From contig NC_135715.1 of the NCBI RefSeq assembly GCF_964656455.1, positions 80,020,414-80,084,413 of the forward strand: DNA of 64,000 nt. Direction: 5' to 3'. Positions 44,346 through 56,562 of the stretch are shown here, piece after piece (position 1 is the stretch's first letter; the number at the start of each line of letters is the position of its first letter). Source of the stretch: Halichoerus grypus. Its lineage: Eukaryota; Chordata; Mammalia; Carnivora; Phocidae. The notes under the pieces are model-generated. The model had not been told where the DNA came from. It searched no databases and was given only the letters and a program-made list of their open reading frames with translations. Position numbers and translations under genes: made by a program.

Positions 44346-46424
44346 AGGCATGGTACTGTTCTGATAGTGGACAGGTTGACACAGGGTCAGTCAGAGGGAC
44401 TGACTTCCTATGACAGGGAAGGCATGGAGGCTCTCCCTTGAGGCTGGGAGCCAACTGCCACCTTAGAGAGGCAGGAGAGCAGTGGGCCTTTTGTGTGGGA
44501 AGGAGACTCCACAGGAGAGGGGAAAGAAGAACAAATGTCCAAATTCAAAAGGGAGGAAAGGCTAGATTCTGGGAGATGGTCATTCCCTGAAAAAGTCTAG
44601 AATACATTATTAAAGAGCTGTCTTTAAGTTTTGTTTTGAGGAAATAGAAAGAAGGCTACTAAGCAAAAGAACAAACACTGGTGTAAAGTTAAATCAGAAC
44701 AAGCCTCAGCTTTCCTTGAGTGAGTTTGAGGACCTGGAACATACGTGGACATTGTGTCCTGTTATACATTAGTAGCCAGAGATGGCAAAATGTGCATAAT
44801 GATAGCCTCGGTGGACTTGAAACTGTTATTATTGCTTGTGGCCATCATGAGTGTGTTGAAAGAAGTCTGCTCTGCTTGTCCAACTCAAGTGCAAAGGACA
44901 CGAGTGCATCAAGCCAAGCTGAGGAAGAGTCTGGGACTTGCTGTCAAGACAGGATGGATTTCCTGGGAGGAACAATGGTCGTCAATATGGTATAGGCAGA
45001 AGATTCTCAGGAATAAGATGCAGGAGTGTGAGGACAGTAGGATTGAGCAGCAGCCTAAGACAGGTGGGGATATTCTGTGAAGAGTCAGAAAGCAGAGCCT
45101 CACAGGCAGGGAAGAGTGCTCCCTGAACATCAGAGGCAGTGGTGAGCCTCATTATCAGTTGGGGAACGGTGCTAGTGTGGACCTACCTTCCCCTCTGTAG
45201 GGACAATGGGGTCAGGGTTAATATTAAAAACATGTAGCATTGCAGAAGGGGTGCCGACCAACCCCACGGGTGGGACCAGTGTGCCAAGCCAGCGGTAAGT
45301 GCCACCTAGTAACAGCCCTGGGGGATTCAGCCTTCTACTCACCAAAGGCATGTGTTTGCAAAGAGGCTGACTGTAGCATGCTCTAAATACCTATTTAGTT
45401 CCAAACTATTAAGTGGTGACCCTAAGAGTTAAGAACTCACTAGTTCAGGCATAGGGAGAGTCTGCCTCAACAAACAACCCACAGAGATATGCCTCCTGGA
45501 ACCCACTCTTGGGCACGCCCGCAGCCACCCCCAGGTACACACGTAAGCATAAACCACAGAGGCATTTAGCAGGTGTCCGTCCTCCCTCTTCCCACTGTCA
45601 GGCTTCTTTCAGCACCTCACCTCTAGATGACATTCACACATTGCTTCCCTGTTCCACCCCATTTGAGGGCTCACAAGTAAAACATTTGCATAATTTTTAA
45701 GAATAATTGTTTACCAACAGTGGTTTTCCTCTCCATTTCCTAGCCCCTTAAATCTGCAGCAGAAAATATTCTTTTGTGCGTTGCTCTACTCTCAACTTTA
45801 AAAAAAAAAATAGCTTCAAACCCAAGGAATGGCCAGGGAATAGAAAATTAATTTATGGTTCAGCCTATCCTGATAACTGAGTTGACCCAGATTGCTACGC
45901 AATGCTCCCTGCAGGAGAGGATATTGTGTAGAAATACTGTCCTGGGCTGCATTTAAGACAGTTTAATAGCTGTGTAATGATCCTTTGTTGAGTGAACCTT
46001 AGAGAACCAGTGGGTTTTCCCATAGGGGCTGCAGCACTTCCTGGCTCTCTTATCTTAGGCTTAACTTAAGCAACAGTGACCTCCTGTTTTTAGCATTTTC
46101 TTCCTGCAGGCTCTGATGTAGACAGTTCTGCCAGGCTCCACATCACCCCTATCAGTTCAGTCCTCTAGACTAATACAGAACTCAGGTGTATGAGGGAAAT
46201 GTCCAAGAGTCAGTTGGGCTGTGTGTTGGGACTCTGCTTATTACACAGAAATAGTGAGCCATCTTATGCTTATGATACGCCTCTCAACTTAATAGTCTGC
46301 AGTGAGATGGGAAAGAGCCTCAAGCACTTCTCTGGATTCTTTGTATTTTGCTGTACATAAATTCTTTCTAGCCCTAAATGGTTGAGATACAGAAATTGGA
46401 ACCATATTTGTCATGCTTTATGAA
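44346..46424. other. unique sequence
   Basis: About 2.1 kb. Overlapping frames at 44720-45130 (73-111 aa) lack a domain or any pattern that would single them out. I do not call a gene. Confidence 0.5.
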
Positions 46425-46600
46425 GAGGCATATTCAGTGGAGGTTCAGAGCCGCCTGCACAGGGGACCCTTTCGCAACCTTTCTTTCCTCATCTGTAGAA
46501 TGGGGCCAATATACTCACCTCCCAGGAATGCATCAGCACGGGGTCTGGGAGGTAGTAAGCACTTGTCAATGTAGCTATTATTGTGTCTTTTGTAGAATAT
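46425..46600 (+). repeat. MIR SINE fragment
   Basis: TTTCCTCATCTGTAGAATGG, TATACTCACCTCCCAGG and TAGTAAGCACTTGTCAATG are the MIR order on the plus strand. Old and diverged. Confidence 0.7.
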
Positions 46601-47745
46601 AAGCCTAAATGTCCCTTAATATGGCATGCAAAAGAGTCATGATGGGTAATATGTACATCTCAAAAAAATCTGTGTCAAAATGGCAGCAGTTACTCTACAT
46701 ATGAAAGTGATCAGATCAATTTGTGAATTGATTTCAGAAAGAAATGCTTTCTCTTACTGAAATCCTTGTGATATAAGTGGAAATATATTTATATGCAGTC
46801 ATTTAAACATGACTTCATTTAAACATAAAGATCTCTATAGAGGCCATTTTGGGGACAAGGATGATATATAGTCTTGCTTTTTTATGATAGGACAAAAGCT
46901 AGATATGCCTGAAATATATGCTTATTACTTTTGTTAAATGAACAAAAGTCAATATTGGACTAGAACATATAAAATCAAAGGCTGAGTAATGAGAACATTT
47001 CTTTGATTCGTTTTATTGAACTCCTGATGTTAAGGTACAGGATTTCCATTGTCATTAAACGGGAGCATATTTGATATTTGAAAATGTCAAAAGGGCTATT
47101 AAAGTCATTCTCATAGATGATCTGTCCTAGGAAATTTTAAAGAGGATCAAACCAGGATCTCTGTTCTTGTTGGGTGATTGTATAACAGCTCTAGAATGTT
47201 GTCTATGCCTACGCTCCTATGACAGAATAAAGAGGGCAAATTTGAGTATAACTTTTAAATAGTTTATTCCAAGAATATTACTCTATATTAATTTTCAGTG
47301 CAAACCAGTTCTTAACCAAATAGTTGTCCTCAAATTAGAAAACCATTTTTGGGGAAAAAAAGTGGAAAGAACTTGGGGGGAGGGAATGTGTGGATAGTTT
47401 TGAACGTGAGTACTGATCTTGTATGTTCATGGCCCGAACAGGAAAAATGACATTACAATGACAAATAGTTGTGCCCACGTGCCCTTTCTGTGGGAAACTG
47501 CACTGGTTCATTTTGCTGATAACAAAGCTTGAGTGAAAACAGCTACACTTTCTCCAGTGTGAAATGGGGGTGCACGTTGAGGGTGAATCAGTCATCTTAA
47601 AAACTGTCAGCAGCAATACCACCAGTACTTTCCCACAGACATGTAGGAATAAAGACCATTAATAATCATAATGGAAACACAGTAAGTATGGCAAAGAGGA
47701 AAGCCACTTTCCCAGTAATAAAGATTTGGTAAATACTAATGAAAA
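46601..47745. other. unique sequence
   Basis: No gene or repeat recognised in about 1.1 kb. Confidence 0.5.
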
Positions 47746-47764
47746 TGTGTGATGTATTTTTATT

Positions 47765-47968
47765 TTTATTTATTTATTTTTTTTAAAGATTTTATTTATT
47801 TATTTGACAGAGACACAGCAAGAGAGGGAACACAAGCAGGGGGAGTGGGAGAGGGAGAAGCAGGCTTCCCGCGGAGCAGGGAGCCCGATGCGGGGCTCCA
47901 TCCCAGGACGCTGGGATCATGACCTGAGCCGATGGCAGACACTTAACGACTGAGCCACCCAGGCGCCC
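47765..47968 (-). mobile_element. Can-SINE, minus strand, young-looking
   Basis: Full-length near-consensus with CpGs (GCGGAGCAGGGAGCCCGATGCGG). Duplication TGTGTGAT(G/T)TATTTTTATT at 47746-47764 and 47969-47987. Confidence 0.95.
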
Positions 47969-48376
47969 TGTGTGATTTATTTTTATTAAACCATGCTATT
48001 GTTCCCTCACCTATCCTCCCCTACACATTGCTTTATTCTTTTCTTACACCCAGTCTCAGCAGCACCTTCAGAGAAAGCCCCTCCCTCTGCTCAGAAACGC
48101 CTTAGGCTTTCTTCTTCTAATACTTTTCCCTCCAAGACCTCACCTTCCCCACCTTCCTTCTCTACCTTCCCCCCGCCGCCCGTGTCTGCTTTCATAGAGC
48201 TTCCCTCTACTCAAATTTCCTACTCCTTGACCGTTCTACTACACTTAAAGTATGTCCTGCTGATGACAAAAACAGAAATTCATCTTTAGTGTAGGGAGCA
48301 GAGATATATCTGGTCAATAAAGCAGTTGATTACAGTTTTGGAGTGTGCCTGTTGCAATTTAAAATGTGCTTCCTCT

Positions 48377-48582
48377 GGGGCGCCTGGGTGGTGCAGTCAA
48401 TTGAGCCACCAACTCTTGGTTTCAGTTCAGGTCATAATCTCAGGGTCCTGGGGTGGAGCCCCAAGTGGAGCCTGCACTGGGCTCTGCACCCAGTGGGGAG
48501 TCTGCTTAAGATTCTCTTCTCTCTCTGCGCCCCCTCCCCACGCTCTCTCTCTGAAATAAATACATTAAAAAAAAAAAAAAAA
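48377..48582 (+). mobile_element. Can-SINE, older type
   Basis: Head GGGGCGCCTGGGTGGTGCAG, body with AGCCTGCACTGGGCTCTGC, A-tail of about 17. Perfect duplication GTGCTTCCTCT at 48366-48376 and 48583-48593. Confidence 0.94.
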
Positions 48583-48621
48583 GTGCTTCCTCTTTTCTTC
48601 ACTTTTTAGTCCATTAAAAAC

Positions 48622-48822
48622 CTTTTTTTTTAAAAAAGATTTTACTTATTTATTTGTCAGAGAAGAGAGCACAAGCAGGGGGAGCGGCAGGCCGAACAGG
48701 CAGACAGAGAAGCAGGCTCCCCGCGGAGCAGGGAGACCTGCGCGGGACTGGATCCCAGGACCCCGGGATCATGACCTGAGCTGAAGGCAGACGCTTAGGC
48801 GACTGAGCCACCTGGGCGACCA
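48622..48822 (-). mobile_element. Can-SINE, minus strand
   Basis: Minus-strand copy ending in the antisense head CACCTGGGCGACCA. Perfect duplication TCCATTAAAAAC at 48610-48621 and 48823-48834. Confidence 0.94.
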
Positions 48823-48846
48823 TCCATTAAAAACTTTTGCATTTCT

Positions 48847-49055
48847 GGGGCGCCTGGGTGGCTCAGTCGTTGGGCGTCTGCCTTTGGCTCAAGTCATGAT
48901 CCCGGGGTCCTGGGATCGAGCCCCTCATCAGGCTCCTTGCTAAGCGGGAAGCCGGCTTCTCCCTCTCCCACTCCCCCTGCTTGTGTTCCCTCTCTTGCTG
49001 TGTCTCTCTCTGTCAAATAAATAAATAAAATGTTAAAAAAAAAAAAACCCAAAAC
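48847..49055 (+). mobile_element. Can-SINE, plus strand, adjacent to an inverted copy
   Basis: Near-consensus head GGGGCGCCTGGGTGGCTCAG and A-tail. Duplication AAACTTTT(G/A)CATTTCT at 48831-48846 and 49057-49072. It is 24 bases from a minus-strand copy. Confidence 0.95.
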
Positions 49056-49083
49056 AAAACTTTTACATTTCTATTTATGCTGT

Positions 49084-49550
49084 TTTAAAAAGTTTCTTTT
49101 TTTAATTTGAGTATAGTTGACACACAATGTTACATTACTTTCAGGTGTACGACACAGAGATTCACGAATTCTGTATATTATGCTGTGCTCATCACAAGTG
49201 TGGCTCCCATCTGTCACCAGACAACACTATTACAGTATCATTGACTGTATTCCCTATGCTGCACCTTTCATTCTGGTGGCTTATTTCATTCCAAAACTGG
49301 AAGCCTGTAACTCCTACTCCCCTTCACCCATTTCGTTCATCCCCCCAGCCCCTCCCCTCTGGCAACCAACAGTCTGTTCTCTGTATTTATAGGTCTGATT
49401 CTTGCTGCTTGTTTACTCACTTTTTTTTTAAGATTCCACATATATGTGAAATCATATGGTATTTGTCTTTCTCAGTCTGACTTATTTCACTTAGTATAAT
49501 ACCCTGTAGGTCTGTCCGTGTTGTCACGTAATATTCCGTGTGTGTGTGTT
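49084..49550 (-). mobile_element. L1 3' end, minus strand (old)
   Basis: Antisense of an L1M-class tail and ORF2 end: TTTTTTTAATTTGAGTATAG, TTTCAGGTGTACGACACAG, TATGTGAAATCATATGGTAT. Truncated at about 49550. Confidence 0.85.
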
Positions 49551-49844
49551 TATAACTATTTATACTGTTTGAGACTTAAACTTTTTGAATTTCTCTGCCA
49601 ATATCTCTTGGAATATGGCCCCTTGCCTATATTCTCCTTCTGCAATGCGTGTTAGTGTAATGGACTATTTCATTCTAGTTTCCATGTCTCTAACATTATT
49701 GGCATAGTTTTGATCTATTTCTCTCTGCTGCAGCATTCAGTGTAGTTTCCTCAGATAAAACCATTTCTAAGCTCACCGACACCTCAGTTTTGAATCCAAC
49801 TTTCTGACTCTCCCCCTTTTTGTCATCTGAGTCATCCAAGGTGA

Positions 49845-50270
49845 GTAAGTGTTGGAGAATGAGGAGGCCACAGGCTTCAGGTTCAGAGCCTCAGGTCTAA
49901 ATCTGGCTCTGCTGCTTGTTGGCCATGGGTATGTGACAGCTTCTCCAAGACTCATTTTCCTTTGCTGTAAAATGGGGATATGAATGGGTGTGCCTGGGTG
50001 GCTCAGTCAGTTAAGTGTCCGACTCTTGATTTCGGTTCAGGTTATAACCTCATGGTTGTGGGATCAAGACCCACGTTGGGCTCCATGCTCAGCAGGGAGT
50101 CGGCTTGGGATTCTCCCTCTCCCTCTGCCCCTAACCCCTATGCGCACTCTCTCTTTAAAAATAAATAAATAAATCTTTAAAAAAAATAAAATGAAGATAT
50201 GAACAACCTACTTATGTCGTGATTGTGCAGGATGAATGTGGAAATGCCCACACAGAATGGCACATGGGGG
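49845..50270 (+). repeat. MIR split by a Can-SINE
   Basis: Plus-strand MIR (CTAAATCTGGCTCTGCTGC, TTGCTGTAAAATGGGGATA) continues at 50188 (AAAATGAAGATATGAACAAC) to about 50270. The Can-SINE at 49985-50187 interrupts it, with duplication AAAATG(GG/AA)GATATGAA on each side. Confidence 0.75.
49985..50187 (+). mobile_element. Can-SINE inside MIR
   Basis: Head TGGGTGTGCCTGGGTGGCTC and body with AAATAAATAAATAAATCTTT tail. Flanked by near-perfect 16-bp duplications at 49969-49984 and 50188-50203. Confidence 0.94.
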
Positions 50271-50289
50271 TTTCTATAGGAAATGTGAG

Positions 50290-50390
50290 CCCTCTGCAGG
50301 CAGGGCCCATGCATTCCTTCCTGCATTCTGGGACTCACCCACAACACCAGTCAGGGAAGGCTGGGCTGAATGGAATGAATGAAACTAGGA
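50290..50390 (+). repeat. L2 LINE fragment (weak)
   Basis: GCAGGCAGGGCCCATGC, CCCACAACACCAGTCAGGG and GGCTGAATGGAATGAATG follow the L2 tail order. Diverged; low certainty. Confidence 0.45.
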
Positions 50391-51019
50391 AGGAGAAATG
50401 AGGCACCTATACAGCAGGGTAGGAAACAGTGGCACAACCTGCAGGAAGTGACTCCATGTGTGGCCACAGGAAGTCAGGGCCTGAGTTTCTGTTTTAGCAG
50501 TAATAGTTTTGCTGTGTGTGTGTACCTGAGAATGGGGACATTGTCTCCATCTTTTCTATCTTTCTATCCTGCACAGGGAACATGAGCAGCTGTGCTGAAG
50601 CCCTGACTCAAGACCCGCCCTGCAGTGGGCAGAGAGGCCCTGAGGAAAGTTGAGTCACTTTGGGCTGGTAATGGGAAAGGCCTGGACTCTGCTTCTGCCA
50701 GAGAAGCTGGCAAAGGGTGTGGAAACTGACTTGATTCTCTTCTTACTTTGCATAAGAATCTTGAACCTGGCATTTTCATTTCAACAGGAGGGGGAAATAA
50801 GGGAGAATTGTGAGGGATAAAGCAATTCTTCCTTCTCAAGTGGCTCTAGTAGATGAACCTTTTACATAAAACCAGGACAAACTCACTTGGGACATTGATA
50901 TGGAGCTCCAAAAATAGTTTGGAATATCAATCAGTTACTCAGATTCCCCAGCTTTGCAATGTTTGCATCTATCTACCACCTCCTCAATGTTTCCTCCTCT
51001 TCCTGGTAACAGCCACGCT
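50391..51019. other. unique sequence
   Basis: No gene or repeat recognised. Confidence 0.5.
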
Positions 51020-51160
51020 GTACCAAGGTGTGCCAGGCACTCTATGTTCCCACCCATCTTCCCAACTTTTCTACACTGTACATATTAACGTGCCATTTTT
51101 ACAGATGGGAAGCTGAGGGTCAGAGAAACTAAGGGATGTGCCCAAGGAGGAGAAGACACA
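51020..51160 (-). repeat. MIR fragment, minus strand
   Basis: ATTTTTACAGATGGGAAGCTG, AGGGTCAGAGAAACTAAGGG and TGTGCCCAAGG are antisense MIR core blocks. Confidence 0.65.
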
Positions 51161-53349
51161 GCATATAGGAGTACACGATTCCAAAGATGTCTTTGTCCAT
51201 TGTCTCTTGGCTCCTTCTCATCCTGGAGAGCCCAGTCAAGAGACCTGTGGTCCAGGCTCTCCTCCTCCTCTAATAAACTGTGTGAGCTCAGGGAAGTCAC
51301 TTTAGGGTATCTTTCAGCTCCAGCTTCTAGGATTCTCCTGACTCAAGTTTTAGGAGAATACAGATTTCTGGTGGACCATCTCCAGTGTCCCTTTACCTCA
51401 CAAATCATCACGTGAAAGTGTTATGAAACCAAGCAAGATAGGAAAGTGATGCAAAGTATTAATACTTATTAAGAGCTGATTTTGCACCAGGGTTGTGCTG
51501 GGTGCTATTAACCAAAATTCCTGATATTTATTAGGCCTGACACTAATTTCCTTTAATTTCTGGTATTTATAAATACCTCATTGTTTCTATGATTTGTCTT
51601 TCTACTCCTTATGTCTAGAATGCTTTCTTCCTGTTCCTTCTGTGCCAGAGAAGTCAAGTAAGAATAATTTACTTTGGATGGCACCCCACAAGAATGCCCT
51701 ACCATGTTGATTTTTGGTAAAGAACTGGAGAGAAAAAGGCTGGGTAGGTAGTTTGGCTTAAAAAGAATGAGCATGAATGATTTTCTCTATAAAGGGCTAG
51801 AGATGGTTTTCTGACTTCTCATTAATTTGAACCATTTGGGGGACCTCAAGGGCCATGAACCCTTGATTCTTTGTGTGGAAAGGGGTAAAAAGGATCTTTT
51901 CTGCCTTTTATATGACTTCCCAGAAACCTTTTTGCTGTGTGGAAGTATCTTGCTCAATTATCACCTTTAATGCTTAATTTAGAGTTTGAATTTATGGATG
52001 ACTTGTTCTCTCTAGAAGAATGCTGGATAGAGAAGGATCCAAGGAGAATTCCCCTGGCCTATAAGTGCTTTAAAGTATGATGGCAATTCAAAATCTTATG
52101 CCACATAATTTCTCTGACTTGCCATCTTGTAAAAAGTCTTAGAGATCAGACTTTAAGAAAATTATCAGAAATTATTTAAGGAAGCCAAACCCAACTACCT
52201 TGGGCAATCCCCATGGTGGTGATTGAGACCCTGGAGTCCTCCAAGTTCACATTTTATTTTAATATACAGGCTGAGCTCTCAGGAAGGTCGATGCTTTAAC
52301 CCTCCTTCTAACTAGACTTAGCTAGAAGGACAGCTATATAAACATACATTATAAAACATACATATAAAACTCCACAGGCACAAAAAATTTGGTTAAATTC
52401 ATACCAATTCAGCAGATTTATCAAAACCTTCCTTCTGTGTTTGCTAAATCCCCAAGCTTCCATGATTGAAGTTGATTTCTCGTGTGAAGTCCAGGGTGGG
52501 AGGCAAGAGGTAGGGTGGGAGGGAGGGGATTTCCTTACAGTAGTTCCGGAACCTGGGTGGGGGAGGCTTTGCCACGTGGCCTCACCCTGTGTGTCAACAA
52601 CCAAATGGGGGAAGGAGGAAGAGAGAGCAGGAAGATTTCTTAGGAGGGTGCCATGGGCTACTCATGTCAGCCCACTCTTGGTGGCCCAGACTCACTTCCA
52701 TGTTTCCATCTAGCTGCAAGAAGCCTGGGAAATGAAATACCTGGCTGGGCAACAGCTCTTCATTCTGAAGGGGAGCATGGCTCTTTGGTGGCTGCCTCTA
52801 GCTATCTCTGCCACATATCTACTGTGTGCATGGCATTGTGCTTCCAGAGGGCTGACAGTATAGGTGGTGAGATGTTCCCTTCCCTTCCTCCCTATGCCCC
52901 TCACCATTTCCTGTGTATCTTTTCCCTCATCTCACCATTCTCTTCCATCCTTTCTTACCTCCAACACACCTGTACACACACACACATGCCTACTGCTTTT
53001 CTTCTGCTCTTGCGTGGAAAATCTGCACCACAGGAACCTTTCATATAGAAGTTAGTCTGAAGGCACAGGCTGAAAGGAAATCAACCAATATACACTACCC
53101 TCTTCCAAACCAGGCTGGAAGCCTAGAGGGTATTGGTTCAGGCCTCATGCTATTTTCCCAAAAATGTAGTTTTCTGCCTTGCCAAGAACTTGAGAGGACT
53201 GCCTGCTGCTGCATCAAGGAGGTACTCCTTTGCCTTTGCCTTAGACTCATGATAATATGGCCCTTACTCCCCTGTCCAAGCTTATCTCACATATTCCTTT
53301 GTTCCTCTACAGGGAATAAATCCTGCCCACTGTGAGGTGTTTATTCATT
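51161..53349. other. mostly unique sequence
   Basis: A possible MIR core at about 51262-51330 and an L2-like scrap at 51575-51690. Frames of 131-140 aa at 52653-53335 overlap in different frames and have no recognisable domain. I see no splice-bounded or domain-bearing exon. Confidence 0.45.
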
Positions 53350-53570
53350 ATCTTGCCCTGCCTCTGTACTCAATGTTCTGGAAGTCCCACCCAAGCTCCA
53401 CTCATAGTATGAAGTCTTCCAATAGGTAGAGACTTAAACCGATTTATACTTCCACTTGGTTAGCGGTAATCTTGCAGCGTAACACATTTCCCTCTCACTG
53501 TTCTATGGCTGTTTCCATGTCTTTTGTTAGGTTATATGTTCCCTGAGCAGAAAGAACAAGGCTGATACAG
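53350..53570 (+). repeat. L2 LINE fragment
   Basis: Blocks CTGTACTCAATGTTCTGGAA, CTATGGCTGTTTCCATGTC and TTATATGTTCCCTGAGCAG match the L2 3' end order on the plus strand. Confidence 0.5.
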
Positions 53571-53944
53571 GCAGCTCCTGCTTCTCACTGCTCGGTGTTC
53601 TGCTGTCGTATTTTACAACTTTGCATTTTAAACTATACTTTGCTGGTTCCTCACTTCAGAAAAGCTGAATGTAATCATGCAGTGTCCTATTCAGGAGTGA
53701 ATGCCATCTGGCTGTAGAGACCCATAACTGCAGGCTTAGAGCAGAAGTTTCCTGACTGAACCGATCAGGAGCGGCTAATGATGGCTAATTCTTCCCCTTG
53801 TTGGTGACCTTTCTGATGGAATGTCAAGAATCCATTTCAGCCAGAGAAGGGGACTGTTGTTTCTCCTTCTTGTCCCCTGAGTGCTTAGCAATGGATACAG
53901 ACTTGCTGGTTACTTATTTAAAATTAAAATCCACAGCTATCAAA
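53571..53944. other. unique sequence
   Basis: No gene or repeat recognised. Confidence 0.5.
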
Positions 53945-54170
53945 ATTTATTTAGTATCCATCATTGACCAGGCATTTTATTTGTTGTGCATTCATGTATG
54001 TTATCTTACACTTTCAACACCTCAGTGTCTTGGGTATTCCCATCCCCATTTTTAAAGGTGAAAACTAGGGCTTCTTGGCAACTAGGAGATCAAAATACAG
54101 ACTAGTGAGTGGGAGAACCAGGGCTCAGAATTCAAGTCTTCTGACTTCAAATCCTATGCTTTTTTCTATT
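53945..54170 (-). repeat. MIR, minus strand
   Basis: TCCATCATTGACCAGGCATT, CATCCCCATTTTTAAAGGTG, GAACCAGGGCTCAGAATTCA are antisense MIR blocks. Confidence 0.75.
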
Positions 54171-54814
54171 ATTCTACTTTTCTATAAGGTAGATTTTCTA
54201 TAAAATCACTGATATTTCACCCTTGCAAGTAGGGGCTAAGGGATTGGGAAAGAAAGTTATTTAATAGACCCAGGTTTCAATTCTAAATCTGTAATTGACT
54301 TCATTGAAGCCACAAACTTCTGGAGTATCAGTCTTCCTCTGTCCCAACCCCCACCTGTGCAAATCAAATCAAATATGCAGGATAGATGTTAAAAAAAAAA
54401 AAAAAAGATTTTGCTCTTCTGAAGTAATACCTTTTGCTAGAAGCTTTTTTAAAAAAATAAATAATATGTTCTAAGGACAAGGAGAAAACAAACTTAAAAT
54501 CCATTTGAGAGCAAAGCACTTGACCCGAGTTTCTTCCAGGGTTTTGCTGTCTTCTATATGTGTGCACTGATACTGAGGACTCTAAGCCAGCATGGAAATT
54601 CAGGTTACAAACATAGGCTGCTCATAGCTTTGCCTCATGGACCAGCACCAGAGTTTGGGGTAATAGCAGTGAATGGGAGTGTCCCACAGCAGCTGGAAAT
54701 GCTCACAGATTGAGTAGGCCCAGGTGGCTTCTCTCCTCTCCTCAGTGTTGCAATGGATTCCCAGAAGGCCGCCTGCTCTTGCCTTCCTCAGACTCCTGGG
54801 AGGGCACACAGCAG
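54171..54814. other. unique sequence with a poly-A run
   Basis: No gene recognised. Poly-A of about 17 at 54390-54406. Confidence 0.5.
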
Positions 54815-55015
54815 AGAGATTACCAATGTTTGCATAATGCTTTACAGTTTATGCAGTGCTTCTTAAACACAGCCAAGCATTTGGTCTTTGCAATCACCTG
54901 GTAAGGTGAAGGTGTTATAGCACCCATTTTACATCTGAATAGTCAGAAGATCAGATATTAAATAATTCACCTAAGGTCCCAGTAAGTAGCAAAACCCATT
55001 GTCAAACCAACTCCC
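54815..55015 (-). repeat. MIR, minus strand
   Basis: AATGCTTTACAGTTTATGC, TTTGCAATCACCTGGTAAGG, CCCATTTTACATCTGAATAG, CACCTAAGGTCCCAGTAAG are antisense MIR. Confidence 0.8.
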
Positions 55016-55117
55016 TTGGACGCAGGTCCTGCCTTGTTCAGTACACCTCCATATGTCCCACTGAATCTGCTCAGTGCACCCCGCACCAAAGCATGATTCC
55101 CTGAACATACTCCCTCC

Positions 55118-55435
55118 CCAGCTTCCAGGCCCTGGTATATGCTGTCTCTGCTTGGAAAATTCCATCTGCTTCCACCATTTCCAACTATAGAGTTCCAACT
55201 TCAAGGTCCAGCTTAAGTGTCAAGTTGTCCACAAAGATTTTCAAGATCCCTCCTGGACTCTTCCTCCCTTGTGTTTCCATAGCCCATTCCTGTACTTAAA
55301 AAAAAGAACATTCACCACAATCTGCTGAGTATTCTTCTTACTACACTCATGTCAGCCTCATAGTCTATGGAGGGCAAGCCCAGTGTATTAGAAAAATGCC
55401 TTATATACATCAGATTCTCAAAAAACATCAGGTTT
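55118..55435 (+). repeat. L2 LINE 3' end, plus strand
   Basis: CTGTCTCTGCTTGGAAAATTCC, TCAAGGTCCAGCTTAAGTG, CCACAAAGATTTTCAAGATCC, CACCACAATCTGCTGAGT and the terminal TATGGAGGGCAAGCCCAGTG follow the full L2 3' order. One of the clearest L2 copies here. Confidence 0.8.
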
Positions 55436-55499
55436 ATTATTTATAATAATAAAAACGCTTATCTAATTGAATTCTTATTATGGACCAAATAAAATAGTA

Positions 55500-55698
55500 A
55501 TGGTTAACATTTGTCAACACTTTCCATGTGCCAAGTGCTGTTCTGAAAGCTTTGTTCATCTACCCAGCCCTACCACCAACCTGTGAGGTGGGTCCTGTCA
55601 CTGTCCACATCTTAGAGATGAGAAAATTGACGTTGAGGAGGATAAGAAATTTGTCCAGGGTTATCTAGCTAGTAAGGGGCAGAGCTTGCTTTGAACTA
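55500..55698 (-). repeat. MIR, minus strand
   Basis: CATGTGCCAAGTGCTGTTCT, CAACCTGTGAGGTGGGTCC, TCTTAGAGATGAGAAAATTG, GGTTATCTAGCTAGTAAGG are antisense MIR. Confidence 0.8.
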
Positions 55699-56548
55699 CT
55701 TTCCTTGTAAGGCAGGGACAAGTCCCTGAATTCTAAGAGTTGTATGTTTATTTCCTACTACTAGAAAGAAACCTCCACTCCAGAAGGAGGCTGAATTGGA
55801 GCAAAGCCAGCCTCTGACTTTGCTGGTCTTGCTTTTGGCTAGAGATGGGCAATAACTCTGCTGAAGGCTGGTGCTTGCTCTGGTCCTTAGCCCAGAACGA
55901 GCTTGGAAATGAAGGCTGATCTCTCTTGAGGTAGCAGTATGAAAGAAAGGGAGGAGAAAGCTCCTGCTTTCTTTTGTTGCTGTCCCCACACATCTTCTTG
56001 CCTTTGATGGCACCCAGGGGCTCCCTTCCTTGCCTTCATCTTTTAAAGGACCAGAACAGGAGAAGCACAAAGCCAGGAGAGCATTTCCAAGGTCAGGAGC
56101 CAACTGCGTGTTGGGGCAGTGGATGGGTTATATTTAATCCCTTCACTCATCTACCCTCCTGGGTACATCCACGGTGATCAAAATTTTCTCCTCATGCGTG
56201 TTAATTCCTCTGAATACAAAAGAAGACTCTTTTTAAATTCAAACATTGGTGTTTTGCAGCCTGTGGTTGGGATGCTGCTGGTTAGCGATGTCTCTGTTTC
56301 CAGGACTGCAGGTCCTATTGTCTGAGCTGCTCCAGCATGGCCTACTGTGCCCGGGAGATGATCAAGTGTGTCTATCCCATAGCCAGGAAGCCTGGGACAT
56401 TTGGGCCAGACCTCTGTCTTCTCTCCTCTATCCAAGGCCTTAACCTCAACAGAGCCATTATACTCTGTGTTCTAAAATAGTTTGGATATTAAAAGTAAGA
56501 AATCTATTGAGAATTTTTGATCTCTATCTCTGAAGGCAGGCCACCACT
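55699..56548. other. unique sequence
   Basis: Frames of 135 aa (minus, 55696-56103) and 81-85 aa have no recognisable domain. No gene called. Confidence 0.5.
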
Positions 56549-56562
56549 GTCTGGGAACTTTC

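Noticed and set aside
44720..45130. Overlapping frames of 73-111 aa on both strands
   Set aside because: No domain, conserved motif or codon pattern singles out a frame, and all frames compete for the same bases. No repeat either, so it is left as unique non-coding sequence.
52653..53335. Two overlapping plus-strand frames of 131 and 140 aa
   Set aside because: Different reading frames over the same bases, no recognised domain, and CA/TC-rich tracts explain the open stretches.
55696..56103. 135-aa minus-strand frame
   Set aside because: No domain or homology recognised, and it starts just past a MIR. Not enough to call a gene.
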